From positions 28,602 through 92,601 of the forward strand of contig JABSSL010000036.1 in assembly GCA_013214355.1 (NCBI GenBank): DNA of 64,000 nucleotides. Reading direction: 5' to 3'. Source of the stretch: Saprospiraceae bacterium. GTDB taxonomy: Bacteria; Bacteroidota; Bacteroidia; Chitinophagales; Saprospiraceae. A model generated the notes under the pieces. It was not told the DNA's origin, searched no databases, and was given only the letters and a program-made list of their open reading frames with translations. Each line of letters begins with the position of its first letter. Position 1 is the first letter of the stretch. Shown here piece by piece: positions 44,725 through 53,017 of the stretch. Position numbers and translations under genes: made by a program.

Positions 44725-45609
44725 CTAGTTTTGACTCACCTCCAAAAGGTGCCCCATTTGAAGGGCATCTCGCACTAATGCTTCTTGAATAGGCTCCACC
44801 AAAGTATTGTACTGCACGGTACCATAATCAATGCCAGACACAATCCGTGCGTTGCGTTGACCTTTTTGTGTTTCAATCATTCTCACAATATCATCCGCAA
44901 CGATTTGAGGATCTAAGGCGTCAGCTGACTCGTAGAAGCCTTCGAAGTTCTTCAAGACAGCCTTAGGTACCTCCCGATGCTCACCATAAGCCTCGAATAC
45001 CTGCTGATCTGCTTCGGCGGGCCCGCTGTACAATAAGCCCGTATCAAAGGGACCAGGCTCGATAATTGATACTTCCACCCCAAAAGGCGCTAACTCATAG
45101 CGCAAGGCCTGTGAATAGGCTTCCACAGCATGTTTGCTAGCGCAGTAGATACCAAAATAGGGGAAAGTAAGCCTACCTGCAAGAGAAGTAATGTTGAGGA
45201 TAAATCCCTTGCCAGCCTTCCGCATATGCGGTGTCACAGCTTTTACGGTTCGAAGGATACCGAAGAAGTTGGTCTCAAACTGAGATTTGGCTTGATCAAT
45301 ACTGTAGGCCTCTGTAATGCCGACATACATTACCCCCGCATTATTTACCAGATTATCAATTCTGCCGTCTGTTTCGATAATGTGCTTAACTGCATGTGCT
45401 ACCGATTCATCTTGGGTAACATCCATTTCGATGACGCTAATCTGAAGCCCCTCTGCTTCGGCTAGCTGCTGCAACTCCTGTTGTTTGCTAGCATTCTTCC
45501 CATTGGGCTGTCTCATGCTAGCCCATACTTTGTACCCTTTTCTAGCCAGGCTGACAGCACTCATATAGCCAAATCCGCTACTGCTGCCTGTGATCAAAAC
45601 ATTTTCCAT
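44725..45609 (-). CDS. SDR-family oxidoreductase
   Basis: A 294-residue short-chain dehydrogenase/reductase. The nucleotide motif is TGSSSGFGYMSA at the N-terminus, NNAGVMYVG follows, and the active site is the Ser of ITSLAGR with YCASK (about 157-161). It is of the classical group; the substrate cannot be read. Two TetR-type operators lie directly upstream (45627-45647 and 45681-45695), so it is most likely repressed by the regulator encoded at 45718-46293. Confidence 0.92.
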   Translation of the reverse strand: MENVLITGSSSGFGYMSAVSLARKGYKVWASMRQPNGKNASKQQELQQLAEAEGLQISVIEMDVTQDESVAHAVKHIIETDGRIDNLVNNAGVMYVGITEAYSIDQAKSQFETNFFGILRTVKAVTPHMRKAGKGFILNITSLAGRLTFPYFGIYCASKHAVEAYSQALRYELAPFGVEVSIIEPGPFDTGLLYSGPAEADQQVFEAYGEHREVPKAVLKNFEGFYESADALDPQIVADDIVRMIETQKGQRNARIVSGIDYGTVQYNTLVEPIQEALVRDALQMGHLLEVSQN

Positions 45610-45626
45610 AGGATAATAATGGTTAG

Positions 45627-45647
45627 TAGTAGACTAGTCGTCTACTA
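45627..45647. promoter_or_regulatory. TetR operator in front of the SDR gene
   Basis: TAGTAGAC and GTCTACTA form eight-base inverted arms around TAGTC. It is 18 bp upstream of the SDR start codon and has the same TAGAC-N5-GTCTA core as the sites at 45681 and 46304. Confidence 0.7.
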
Positions 45648-45680
45648 AATGGTTAAAAAACTAAATTGTATAATTAATAT

Positions 45681-45695
45681 TAGACCGGTCGTCTA
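45681..45695. promoter_or_regulatory. Second TetR operator
   Basis: TAGACCGGTCGTCTA, identical to the site at 46304-46318. It holds both the TAGAC/GTCTA dyad and the inner palindrome GACCGGTC. Confidence 0.7.
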
Positions 45696-45717
45696 GTAAT
45701 GAGTTAAAATTTTTTGT

Positions 45718-46293
45718 TTATGATAGTTGTTCTTCTGCGTGCTCTAAAAAAAGATCTAATGCAGTCCCGTCTTTAGAAGCTTTCATCCGCAAAAGGGCGC
45801 CTTCCCAGTTATTTAGAAGTAGTGCAGATATCCTACCTGCCTCCTTTTTGGATGGAATGTTGCCGGAATCCTGCCCCTCCTGAATACAAGCCTCGAAGAG
45901 GGCCTGCCATCTATCCAGTTCCTGGGCTAACGTATCGGCAAATGCTACCTTAATATCACTCATTTCTAAGCTGCAATTTCCCAGTAAGCAACCCTCTGTG
46001 AATTCCTGTTCCTTATAGATCGCGATGCGGTCTTGGAAAAAGCTGAGTATCCGATCCCTAGGAGCCAGCGCTTGGTTTTGCAGATAAGATGCAAAGATCT
46101 TAATAGACTGCTCAGAATAATATCGGATGACTTGAAGTCCAAAGTCATCTTTGCTTTTGAAGTAATAGTAAAAGGAACCTTTCGGCACCTTAGCGGTCTG
46201 TAGCACCTCTTGCAGGCCTACATTGTGGAAGCCTTTCTTGCTAATCAATTGTGTTCCTACTTCCAGTATATGGTTGATGGTAGTATTCTTCAT
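45718..46293 (-). CDS. TetR/AcrR-family regulator of the SDR gene
   Basis: A 191-residue repressor. The HTH region reads FHNVGLQEVLQTAKVPKGSFYYYFKSKDDFGLQVIRYY (about 20-58), as in the YcdC/AcuR-like group, and the C-terminal part resembles TetR_C of that group (GCLLGNCSLEMSD). Identical operators flank the gene: one 11 bp upstream of its own start, two between it and the SDR gene. This predicts autoregulation and repression of the SDR gene. Confidence 0.92.
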   Translation of the reverse strand: MKNTTINHILEVGTQLISKKGFHNVGLQEVLQTAKVPKGSFYYYFKSKDDFGLQVIRYYSEQSIKIFASYLQNQALAPRDRILSFFQDRIAIYKEQEFTEGCLLGNCSLEMSDIKVAFADTLAQELDRWQALFEACIQEGQDSGNIPSKKEAGRISALLLNNWEGALLRMKASKDGTALDLFLEHAEEQLS

Positions 46294-46303
46294 TATTTTG
46301 TAT

Positions 46304-46318
46304 TAGACCGGTCGTCTA
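46304..46318. promoter_or_regulatory. Third TetR operator, autoregulatory
   Basis: TAGACCGGTCGTCTA, next to TACTTTTG read on the minus strand (46319-46326), which fits a -7 box, so a bound repressor would cover the transcription start. Confidence 0.75.
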
Positions 46319-46462
46319 CAAAAGTATGTCCTTTTACTTTTAAGCGCAAGAGCTTGCTTAATTTTTTTGAAATTAATAGTAGCATTTCTGATAGGCAGTA
46401 AGGCGCTAAGATCCATCCAACTTACTGTAAAGCAGGCAAAAAAGGGTGGCAGGACACTTGGT

Positions 46463-46957
46463 TTAGTCCATTTTTGCTTGGGCTATAAAATATCGGTAAT
46501 AATCAATGCGAGGGGCTTTGGTCATCTCCAGCTGATGGCGTAGGGCAATTACTTGCCCTCTATGGTAAGTGGAATGATTCACTACATGAGTGATCAAGGT
46601 AGCTACGGTATATTTTTCCACAAAAGGCGATCTCTTAAGTGAGATGATTCTTTCCATGTCCTCTTCAGACTGGACGTCTTGCCAGGATACCAACTCCTGA
46701 TCTATCCGCTTCAATTCCTCAAATATCGCTTGCGTCGTCATGTGCTTTTCATATTCAGTTGGCGTCTGACTAAGTATGGATAGATAATATTTTTCAGCTT
46801 CTATGATGTGATGCATTAGCTTATTGATCGAAGAGAAACTGGACATAACCTCTTTCTCGTACAATGCGTCGGGTTGTTGTTTAAGCCAATCTATTAGCAC
46901 CTGATTTGCCCATTGGTTGTAGGCTATTTTATCACTGAGTAGGTCAAAAGCTGTCAT
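46463..46957 (-). CDS. DinB-family protein
   Basis: A 164-residue four-helix-bundle protein. The three metal-binding His are in INKLMHHIIEAE (about residue 47) and VNHSTYHRGQ (about 130-135), as in the DinB/YfiT superfamily. Members include metal-dependent thiol transferases and many of unknown role. Start at ATG 46957; a TTG at 46966 is less likely. The paired operator-like repeats at 46976-47020 lie just upstream. Confidence 0.9.
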   Translation of the reverse strand: MTAFDLLSDKIAYNQWANQVLIDWLKQQPDALYEKEVMSSFSSINKLMHHIIEAEKYYLSILSQTPTEYEKHMTTQAIFEELKRIDQELVSWQDVQSEEDMERIISLKRSPFVEKYTVATLITHVVNHSTYHRGQVIALRHQLEMTKAPRIDYYRYFIAQAKMD

Positions 46958-46975
46958 AATTTTCAAAATTTATTC

Positions 46976-47020
46976 ACTTGTTATTTGCAAGTATAAAATA
47001 AATACTTGTTATTTGCAAGT
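46976..47020. promoter_or_regulatory. Paired operator-like repeats between DinB and SDR genes
   Basis: ACTTGTTATTTGCAAGT occurs twice (46976-46992 and 47004-47020), 28 bp from start to start. Each copy is a dyad with ACTTG and CAAGT arms. The outer flanks TTC and GAA also complement each other. This form suits a dimeric winged-helix repressor; the HxlR gene at 47948 is the nearest candidate. Confidence 0.6.
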
Positions 47021-47154
47021 GAATATTAATGTGAGAACATAATTGGTGTGACTGCGATTGGGAGTAAAAGTCTACGGCTGTATGTTCAACACCTGAAGTA
47101 TGCCAAGTTCGTCTTAGAGAAGTAATTTTTCCTTATAAACTCAATGGATAAGAA

Positions 47155-47895
47155 ATGAATCTAAAAGGTAAAAACGTTTTAATTACAGGTGGTTCGATTG
47201 GAATCGGGCTAGAATTGGCCAAGATGTTCCTAGCGGATGAGGCAAATGTATTGGTTTGCGCAAGGAATCAGTCTGCCTTGGATAAGGCCAAAAGTGAAAA
47301 TCCAGCACTACAGATTGCTCAATGCGACGTGACCGTACGAGAACAAGTTGAAAACTTACTGCAAACTACGAAAGAACTATTCGGGGGAATTGATATCCTG
47401 ATCAACAATGCCGCTGTATTTAGAAGATTCAACATTTTAGAAGATTACCCACTCGAGAAACAGCTGGAGGAAATTGATATCAATCTAAAAGGTCCTGTTC
47501 AGGTTACCAATATCTTTTTAAAAGAACTTCTACAAAGTAAGGAGCCTGTTATCGTTAATCTGACTTCTGGGCTGGCCTATGTCCCAATGACTGATGCTCA
47601 GATTTACTCAGCTACTAAAGCGGCTATCAACTCCTGGACACAATCCTTACGGTATCAACTTCGGAAAACTAAAGTCAGAGTAGTACTACTGAGCCCACCT
47701 GTGGTGGATACTCGGATGAATGCCAACAATCCTGGTGTAGAAGGAATGAAACTGATTAGTCCAAAGCGCTTTGCGGAACTTTCATTGAGAGGACTGAAAA
47801 AGAACAAAGATGAAATACTAGTCAGTCCGATCAATAGCTTGAAGTTGATCAGCCGATTTGCCCCTAGAATGGCTTTTAAGGCACTCAACAAATAG
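47155..47895 (+). CDS. SDR-family oxidoreductase (DltE-like)
   Basis: A 246-residue short-chain dehydrogenase: TGGSIGIGLELA binds the nucleotide, NNAAVFRR follows, and the active site is the Ser of VNLTSGLAY with YSATK (about 153-157). The sequence most resembles the DltE group of uncharacterised SDRs. It lies between the paired operators and the HxlR gene, in the same direction as the latter. Confidence 0.9.
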   Translation: MNLKGKNVLITGGSIGIGLELAKMFLADEANVLVCARNQSALDKAKSENPALQIAQCDVTVREQVENLLQTTKELFGGIDILINNAAVFRRFNILEDYPLEKQLEEIDINLKGPVQVTNIFLKELLQSKEPVIVNLTSGLAYVPMTDAQIYSATKAAINSWTQSLRYQLRKTKVRVVLLSPPVVDTRMNANNPGVEGMKLISPKRFAELSLRGLKKNKDEILVSPINSLKLISRFAPRMAFKALNK

Positions 47896-47947
47896 TTAAG
47901 CCACTTGGATTGGATGATCTTTTTGGTAAAAGGGTATTTTTGCAGCT

Positions 47948-48361
47948 ATGAGAAAGATAGCCAAGCGGTCAGATTGCCCCATTAGTTACTCCTTGGATCT
48001 ATTGGGAGATAAGTGGACTTTCCTTATCCTTCGTGATATAGCACTAGCTGACAAGCATTTCTATAAAGACTTTCTGGAAGCGGGTGAAGGGGTAGCAACC
48101 AATGTATTGTCCGACAGATTGAAAATGCTGGAGGCCTACGGTATAATCAAGAGTAGGAAGTACGAACGGAATAAGACCATGAAGCATTACTCGCTCACGG
48201 AGAAGGGGGGTGAATTGATTCCAGTACTCATCGAATTATGGACGTGGGGAGCTAAGCATGATCCTGCAACGACGGTAAGCCCTGAAACATTAGCAAGCAA
48301 ATTATCCAGTAAGGAACAAATAATAGAGGATTATAAGGCAAAAGCTCAAAAGTCCGAATAA
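47948..48361 (+). CDS. HxlR-family winged-helix regulator
   Basis: A 137-residue regulator. CPISYSLDLLGDKWTFLILRDI opens the HxlR domain, and the wing region has RKYERNKTMKHYSLTEKG. Cys10 in SDCPIS is at the position of the redox-sensing cysteine of HypR/YodB-type members, so electrophile or oxidant sensing is possible. A probable promoter (TATTTTTG at 47935-47942) lies directly before the start. It may bind the repeats at 46976-47020. Confidence 0.92.
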   Translation: MRKIAKRSDCPISYSLDLLGDKWTFLILRDIALADKHFYKDFLEAGEGVATNVLSDRLKMLEAYGIIKSRKYERNKTMKHYSLTEKGGELIPVLIELWTWGAKHDPATTVSPETLASKLSSKEQIIEDYKAKAQKSE

Positions 48362-48410
48362 GCAAAACGCCTTTGATTCGGCAGAGTTGAAAGTTGTATT
48401 TAGCTGAACC

Positions 48411-48441
48411 TTGTCAGTTCAATTCCCTTTTTTTATCTTTG
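48411..48441 (+). promoter_or_regulatory. Promoter of the ribosomal THX gene
   Basis: TTG (48411-48413) and TATCTTTG (48434-48441) with a 20-bp spacer match the Bacteroidota consensus. It lies 33 bp before the ATG at 48475. Confidence 0.75.
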
Positions 48442-48474
48442 CCGCCTATTTTTTAACCATCACAATTTAATCTA

Positions 48475-48588
48475 ATGGGAAAAGGTGATAGAAGAACCAA
48501 GCGCGGCAAGATCAACAAGAGCTCTTATGGCAACAGCCGCCCAAAATCAAAGAAAGTAAAGAAGGCCTTTAAAAAGGCAAAAGCATAG
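48475..48588 (+). CDS. 30S ribosomal protein THX
   Basis: A 37-residue, strongly basic protein (MGKGDRRTKRGKINKSSYGN then SRPKSKKVKKAFKKAKA). MGKGDRRTKRGKI and the GNSRP turn are diagnostic of bTHX, a small peptide held in the head of the 30S subunit of Bacteroidota and Thermus. It has its own consensus promoter and is too short for most gene-length cutoffs. Confidence 0.95.
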   Translation: MGKGDRRTKRGKINKSSYGNSRPKSKKVKKAFKKAKA

Positions 48589-48783
48589 TTTTAGTTCATG
48601 TTTAGCGATAGGCTTTGGAGTAGAAGAAATTGAATTATAGCTTCTCCCAAAGCTGACTTTTGTTCCCTAGCAGTGCTGCAGAGCGGAAGAGGCTTGTAGA
48701 TTGTTTCCTAAAGCTATTTACAATCTGCCTAGTTAGCACCAGCAGACAGGTCCAAATTACTATGGTCAAACATGAACTTATCA

Positions 48784-48890
48784 TTCTCCGACAATTTTTG
48801 TGGCTCGCTTTTGACTAACAGTAGGATATCCCTTCGGATAAACCCCTTTGGTCGATACCTTAGCGGAACAACACAAAAATTGTCAGAGAA
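48784..48890. repeat. Foldback element with 19-bp arms
   Basis: TTCTCCGACAATTTTTGTG (48784-48802) and its complement at 48872-48890 match at 18 of 19 positions, separated by 69 bp without an ORF. It could be a small MITE or a large hairpin; no target duplication is evident. Confidence 0.5.
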
Positions 48891-49083
48891 GAAGCTCGCC
48901 AGACAGCCCAGCGCTCTTATATATCCCTCCGTGCCTCCTGCACCACGCTCAATTAGTCCTTTGTACCAAAGTCCTATTCACTCTTAATTCAGTTCAATTC
49001 TTTAGGCTCAATTCCATTTATAGAGCATATTTGTAGCGTAAAATACTTCGTATTCTCCTACCATTTTGTACCAAAAATCCCCG

Positions 49084-49103
49084 TTTGGACTCCTACGTTT
49101 TGA
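49084..49103 (+). promoter_or_regulatory. 20-bp motif shared by the two SprB-repeat genes, copy 1
   Basis: TTTGGACTCCTACGTTTTGA, identical to 54531-54550. It lies 89 bp before the start at 49193. Beyond it both copies keep TTGA and TCC in similar positions. A common activator or alternative sigma factor is inferred. Confidence 0.6.
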
Positions 49104-49192
49104 CACCATCTTGAATTGGTTCCATTCTAGAATTCCTGGAAGTTTGTGGGCATACAATATCTCATGTTTAAAAACCCAAAAACAAACTATCT

Positions 49193-52100
49193 ATGAAGTC
49201 TAAGTTTGTACCTATCGTAAAAGGTCTTATGGCTAAGCTTAGCTTGTGGCTTTGCTTGCTGTCGAGTTTCCCAAGCCTACTGTCTGGGCAATTGATCCAC
49301 TTACCCACTTCTTCCATTTTGCTGCGCTGTGATTTAGAACTATCTACTACCTCTTTTTCGCAGACTTGTGATGGAGCTGAAGTTTGTATTCACATTGAAG
49401 GGGGGACTCCGCCTTACAACATCCAATTTTCGAATGATAATACGAATCCAACGCCGACGGAAGATCTGGATGTATGTTTCCAAAACCTTCAACCTGGCAA
49501 TTATAGGCTGAAAGTAGAAGATGAGGAAGGCTGTACTGAAGAGTTGAAGATTGAAGTACCTGCGATTGATTACCTTATCCCTGCGGTAGAGCAACATATT
49601 AGTTGCCACGGAGCTGCGGATGGAGCCATTGACTTACAGATCGAAATCGACCTCGCTCCCTTGTATTTTGATTGGGCGGGTCCAGCGGGCTTTACTGCTG
49701 ACACAGAGGATATTGCAGGCCTGGAAGCAGGGGTATACAGTGTTTCCATTTCTACCACTGACGATGTATGCGTTGGGGTAGGAGCTTGGGTGATCCGTGA
49801 GCCCGATCCAATTGCTATTGATGTACGTCTTGAGCAGCCGGAGTGCGGACCTCCAGATGGTTGTGTGTACGTGTCAGGAGGCACCGCACCTTACTATATC
49901 TGGGTATTTGATCAAGTTCCCGATCTATATGCAGAAAACACCAGCGGAAGTATCACGGATTGGTCGGACCTTGATCCGGCCCTAGGAATTCCCTATGATC
50001 CAACGAACACGGAAGGCCCAGCTTTCTGTGCTGAGGATGTGGCCAATGGCGTGTACTATATTTTTGTGGTAGATCTACATTTCTGTTATCAGTGGAAGCG
50101 AGTGGAGATCGATGCCAATCCCAACTTTGATCGGGTAGTAGAAGTGGATTCTGGTACTTGTAATGATCCGGATGGGGGTTCAATTTGCTTCAAGATTGAA
50201 GGTGGTGAAGGACCCTTTGCCACTACAATCTATCCTTCTATCACTGATGAGGCGATCATTGGCAATGACGGTTGTTTTGAAGGACTGCAGCCCGGTGTTT
50301 ACGAACTGCGAACAGTTGATGCGAACGGCTGTGCTCTGGTTGAGAGATTTGAAATTAGGCCGAGCGATGGTGTTGAAGCTAAATTTGAATTCAATGGGAA
50401 CGCCTGCACAGACGGGATTGGTGGCTGCCTGACCGTGAGAGGAGGCGAACAACCTTACCGCATTTTTGCTTGGTATTGGCCTACCGCTCCCTTTGCGGAA
50501 CCACAGATCTCCATTGCTGATAATGGGGAGCCACTCGCCGATGGTGGTACGGCAAATCGCGATCTTCCTTTTGGCCCATCCACTAGTCCCGCTGACTACC
50601 GTCGTTGTGTGGACAATTTGGTTCCAGGATACTATGTCATCGTCGTAATCGATGCCAATGGCTGCTGGGATGTCATTCGCATGCAAACACCCGCCGGTAC
50701 GGGGCTTCAGCTCCGGACGCGTGTCGAAGATGTCCGCTGTTATGGCAACGCCGATGGAAGCATAGAACTGGAAATCCAAGGAGGAGTACCCCCTTATGCT
50801 ATTGCGCTACATCCAAATGAATACCGTATCCTTGATGGAAATCGTGTCCGATTTGATGACTTGGCAGCAGGTACCTACCGCATCAAGGTGGAGGACAGAC
50901 AAGGCTGTAGTGCCAGAACAGAAGTTGTGGTCGAACAAGCTGCTGAATTGCAGGCTAACTTTGAAATTACAAGTAATTCATGCTCGGGGGGGGTAGATGG
51001 TTGCTTAACGGTTAATGGTGGCACCTATCCATACAATCTCTGGGTATGGCGATGGAATGCCGTCATTGATATCGAACCACATGTTAGCTTTGACGATGAT
51101 GGAACCCCACGCATTGATGGCGCCCAACCAACGGATCAAATGGACTTTGGTCCTAATACTGCCAATGTGTATCGCAGGTGTGCAGAAGATATTCCCGCTG
51201 GCCACTATTTAATCTTGGTGCTAGATGCTAATCGCTGCTATAAATTGATTCGAGTCCATATTCCACCTGCGGGCGAGCTGCACCTGCGCACAGAAGCAGA
51301 AGCGGCAAGTTGTGATGGTGGATCAGATGGCAAGATCTATTTGAAGATTGAGGGTGGAGCACCACCTTACAGCCTAGAACTCAGTAATGGTGACGTATTC
51401 ACCACGGAAGAAAATCACTTTGTTTTTGCAGGACTAAGCGCTGGAGCATACGTAGTCAAAGTGACCAGTGCGACGGGTTGTGAAGGCAAAACGGAGGTTT
51501 ATGTACCCGCTGCTGACGGTCTAGAAGCTCGTTTTGAAATCATTAGCCCCCCGTGTAGTGAAACTGTCGATGGCTGTCTATTCGTTGAAGGAGGAACTCG
51601 ACCTTATCGCTTATTTGTATGGACCTGGAATCCGATTCTGACGGTAGAACCAGAGGTGGTCTTCGATGCTGATGGTAACCCAAGAATCGAGATGGCGCAA
51701 CCGACTGACTTAATGCGATTTGATCCAAACAACAACAATGTAAGTGCCTTTTGTGCCCGGGATATTCCCGCCGGCCACTATCTAGTCCTAGTATTAGATG
51801 CTAATCGCTGTTATGATCTTTTGCGGGTAAACATCCCAAGTGGTAATTCGCTCCAGATCGAATACGGAGTAGAGCCAGCAAGTTGTGATGGCGAAGCGGA
51901 TGGCAGAATAAAGATGAAAATTAATGGGGGAGTACCGCCATATACCTTGGTGCGTTGGGATGGTGTGAGTGAGCTATTGGATGGAGATGAAGTCCAATTT
52001 GAAGGCTTAGCAGCAGGAGTGTATCCAATTACCATAATAGATCAAAATGAATGTACAGCTATGATCGAAGCGGTTGTTCCAGGAGGAGAAGGATTAGCTA

Positions 52101-52933
52101 CATCACTCGACTTTGACCCCTACGGAAGCTACGCTTGTATTGAGGTGTTAAATGGAACAGACCCCTATAGTTACGCTTGGTATGATCTAGGAAGCAATCA
52201 GGTGATCGGCACCGAAAGTTGTGTCGAGGATCTTGCCCCTAGTACTTATTGGGTGGAAGTTAAAGATGCGGCAGGCTGTAGTTCAACGGATGTATTTTTT
52301 ATCGATGAACCTGTTTGTCAAGGCGGGAGAGCCAGCGTAAATCCGAGGGCCATCCGTTCAGGAACATCCACTACTTTTTACCTTGAAGACTACTACGGAG
52401 ATCAAATACAATGGCAATTCCGAACTAGAAATATGGATTGGTTATCCATTCCAGGGGCCAACTCAGCGACCTACCACACACCTCCTTTATATGCTGGTTC
52501 GGATCGGGAAGTACAGGTACGGGCAGAGATAGTCTGCGCTAATGGTGATGTAGTTTATTCTACAACTGCTGAATTCAAAATTTATGGTCATGTATTTATC
52601 AGCCAGCTTCCTGTTTCATTATTGCAGGACCAAAGGTTGTTTGATCCGGAACGGTCACATGCAGCTTTGGTCATCCTGTCGCCCTTCACCGAGCAGTTCG
52701 AGGTACAGGTCTTCCCAACCGTTAGTGCTGGCCTGGTTAACATTAGATTCCCGGAACAGCTGGATCAGCCTGCCCGACTAAGACTTAGTGATAGTATGGG
52801 CCAGTTGATTCGTCAGACTCAACTTGAAGATCAGCTGAATGAGGTTCATCTCAATGATTTAGCTGCAGGAGTCTATTTTATCCAACTAGAATACGACGCA
52901 AAGGTGGAAACGCATCGTGTGATTGTTCCATAG
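49193..52933 (+). CDS. SprB-repeat T9SS surface protein (1246 residues)
   Basis: The signal peptide (about 1-33) is followed by about ten SprB-type modules, each with a GG.PPY or GGT.PY turn and a DANGC / D..GC end (for example IEGGTPPYNIQF, VEDEEGCTEE). Three longer modules share a version ending GHYLILVLDANRCYKLIRV, a sign of internal duplication. The last 80 residues are a T9SS sorting domain (VQVFPTVSAGLVNIRF, DLAAGVYFIQLEYD). SprB itself is the gliding adhesin of Flavobacterium johnsoniae; proteins with these repeats are usually surface adhesins. It has no obvious operon partner and is followed by a terminator. Confidence 0.85.
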   Translation: MKSKFVPIVKGLMAKLSLWLCLLSSFPSLLSGQLIHLPTSSILLRCDLELSTTSFSQTCDGAEVCIHIEGGTPPYNIQFSNDNTNPTPTEDLDVCFQNLQPGNYRLKVEDEEGCTEELKIEVPAIDYLIPAVEQHISCHGAADGAIDLQIEIDLAPLYFDWAGPAGFTADTEDIAGLEAGVYSVSISTTDDVCVGVGAWVIREPDPIAIDVRLEQPECGPPDGCVYVSGGTAPYYIWVFDQVPDLYAENTSGSITDWSDLDPALGIPYDPTNTEGPAFCAEDVANGVYYIFVVDLHFCYQWKRVEIDANPNFDRVVEVDSGTCNDPDGGSICFKIEGGEGPFATTIYPSITDEAIIGNDGCFEGLQPGVYELRTVDANGCALVERFEIRPSDGVEAKFEFNGNACTDGIGGCLTVRGGEQPYRIFAWYWPTAPFAEPQISIADNGEPLADGGTANRDLPFGPSTSPADYRRCVDNLVPGYYVIVVIDANGCWDVIRMQTPAGTGLQLRTRVEDVRCYGNADGSIELEIQGGVPPYAIALHPNEYRILDGNRVRFDDLAAGTYRIKVEDRQGCSARTEVVVEQAAELQANFEITSNSCSGGVDGCLTVNGGTYPYNLWVWRWNAVIDIEPHVSFDDDGTPRIDGAQPTDQMDFGPNTANVYRRCAEDIPAGHYLILVLDANRCYKLIRVHIPPAGELHLRTEAEAASCDGGSDGKIYLKIEGGAPPYSLELSNGDVFTTEENHFVFAGLSAGAYVVKVTSATGCEGKTEVYVPAADGLEARFEIISPPCSETVDGCLFVEGGTRPYRLFVWTWNPILTVEPEVVFDADGNPRIEMAQPTDLMRFDPNNNNVSAFCARDIPAGHYLVLVLDANRCYDLLRVNIPSGNSLQIEYGVEPASCDGEADGRIKMKINGGVPPYTLVRWDGVSELLDGDEVQFEGLAAGVYPITIIDQNECTAMIEAVVPGGEGLATSLDFDPYGSYACIEVLNGTDPYSYAWYDLGSNQVIGTESCVEDLAPSTYWVEVKDAAGCSSTDVFFIDEPVCQGGRASVNPRAIRSGTSTTFYLEDYYGDQIQWQFRTRNMDWLSIPGANSATYHTPPLYAGSDREVQVRAEIVCANGDVVYSTTAEFKIYGHVFISQLPVSLLQDQRLFDPERSHAALVILSPFTEQFEVQVFPTVSAGLVNIRFPEQLDQPARLRLSDSMGQLIRQTQLEDQLNEVHLNDLAAGVYFIQLEYDAKVETHRVIVP

Positions 52934-52982
52934 CCAATCCCTATTTTCCTTAAAAACCCTTAGGTTTACGACCTGCATTGTT

Positions 52983-53017
52983 GGCTGGGCCTACTGAGGT
53001 CCAGCCCCCTTTTTTTG
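52983..53017 (+). terminator. Rho-independent terminator
   Basis: GGCTGGGCC (52983-52991) pairs with GGTCCAGCC (52998-53006), with one G-U pair, followed by CCC and seven or more T. It overlaps the last codons of the convergent minus-strand gene. Confidence 0.8.

Larger units (their letters stand above)
48589..49192. other. Intergenic stretch before the first SprB-repeat gene
   Basis: No gene is supported in these 604 bp. It holds a foldback element (48784-48890) and the 20-bp motif shared with the second SprB-repeat gene (49084-49103). Confidence 0.5.

Noticed and set aside
48772..48987. 71-codon frame over the foldback element
   Set aside because: The inverted repeat explains the sequence and the translation shows no domain or signal.
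50180..50779. 199-codon frame on the minus strand inside the SprB-repeat gene
   Set aside because: It lies wholly within a strongly supported repeat protein and has no recognisable domain.
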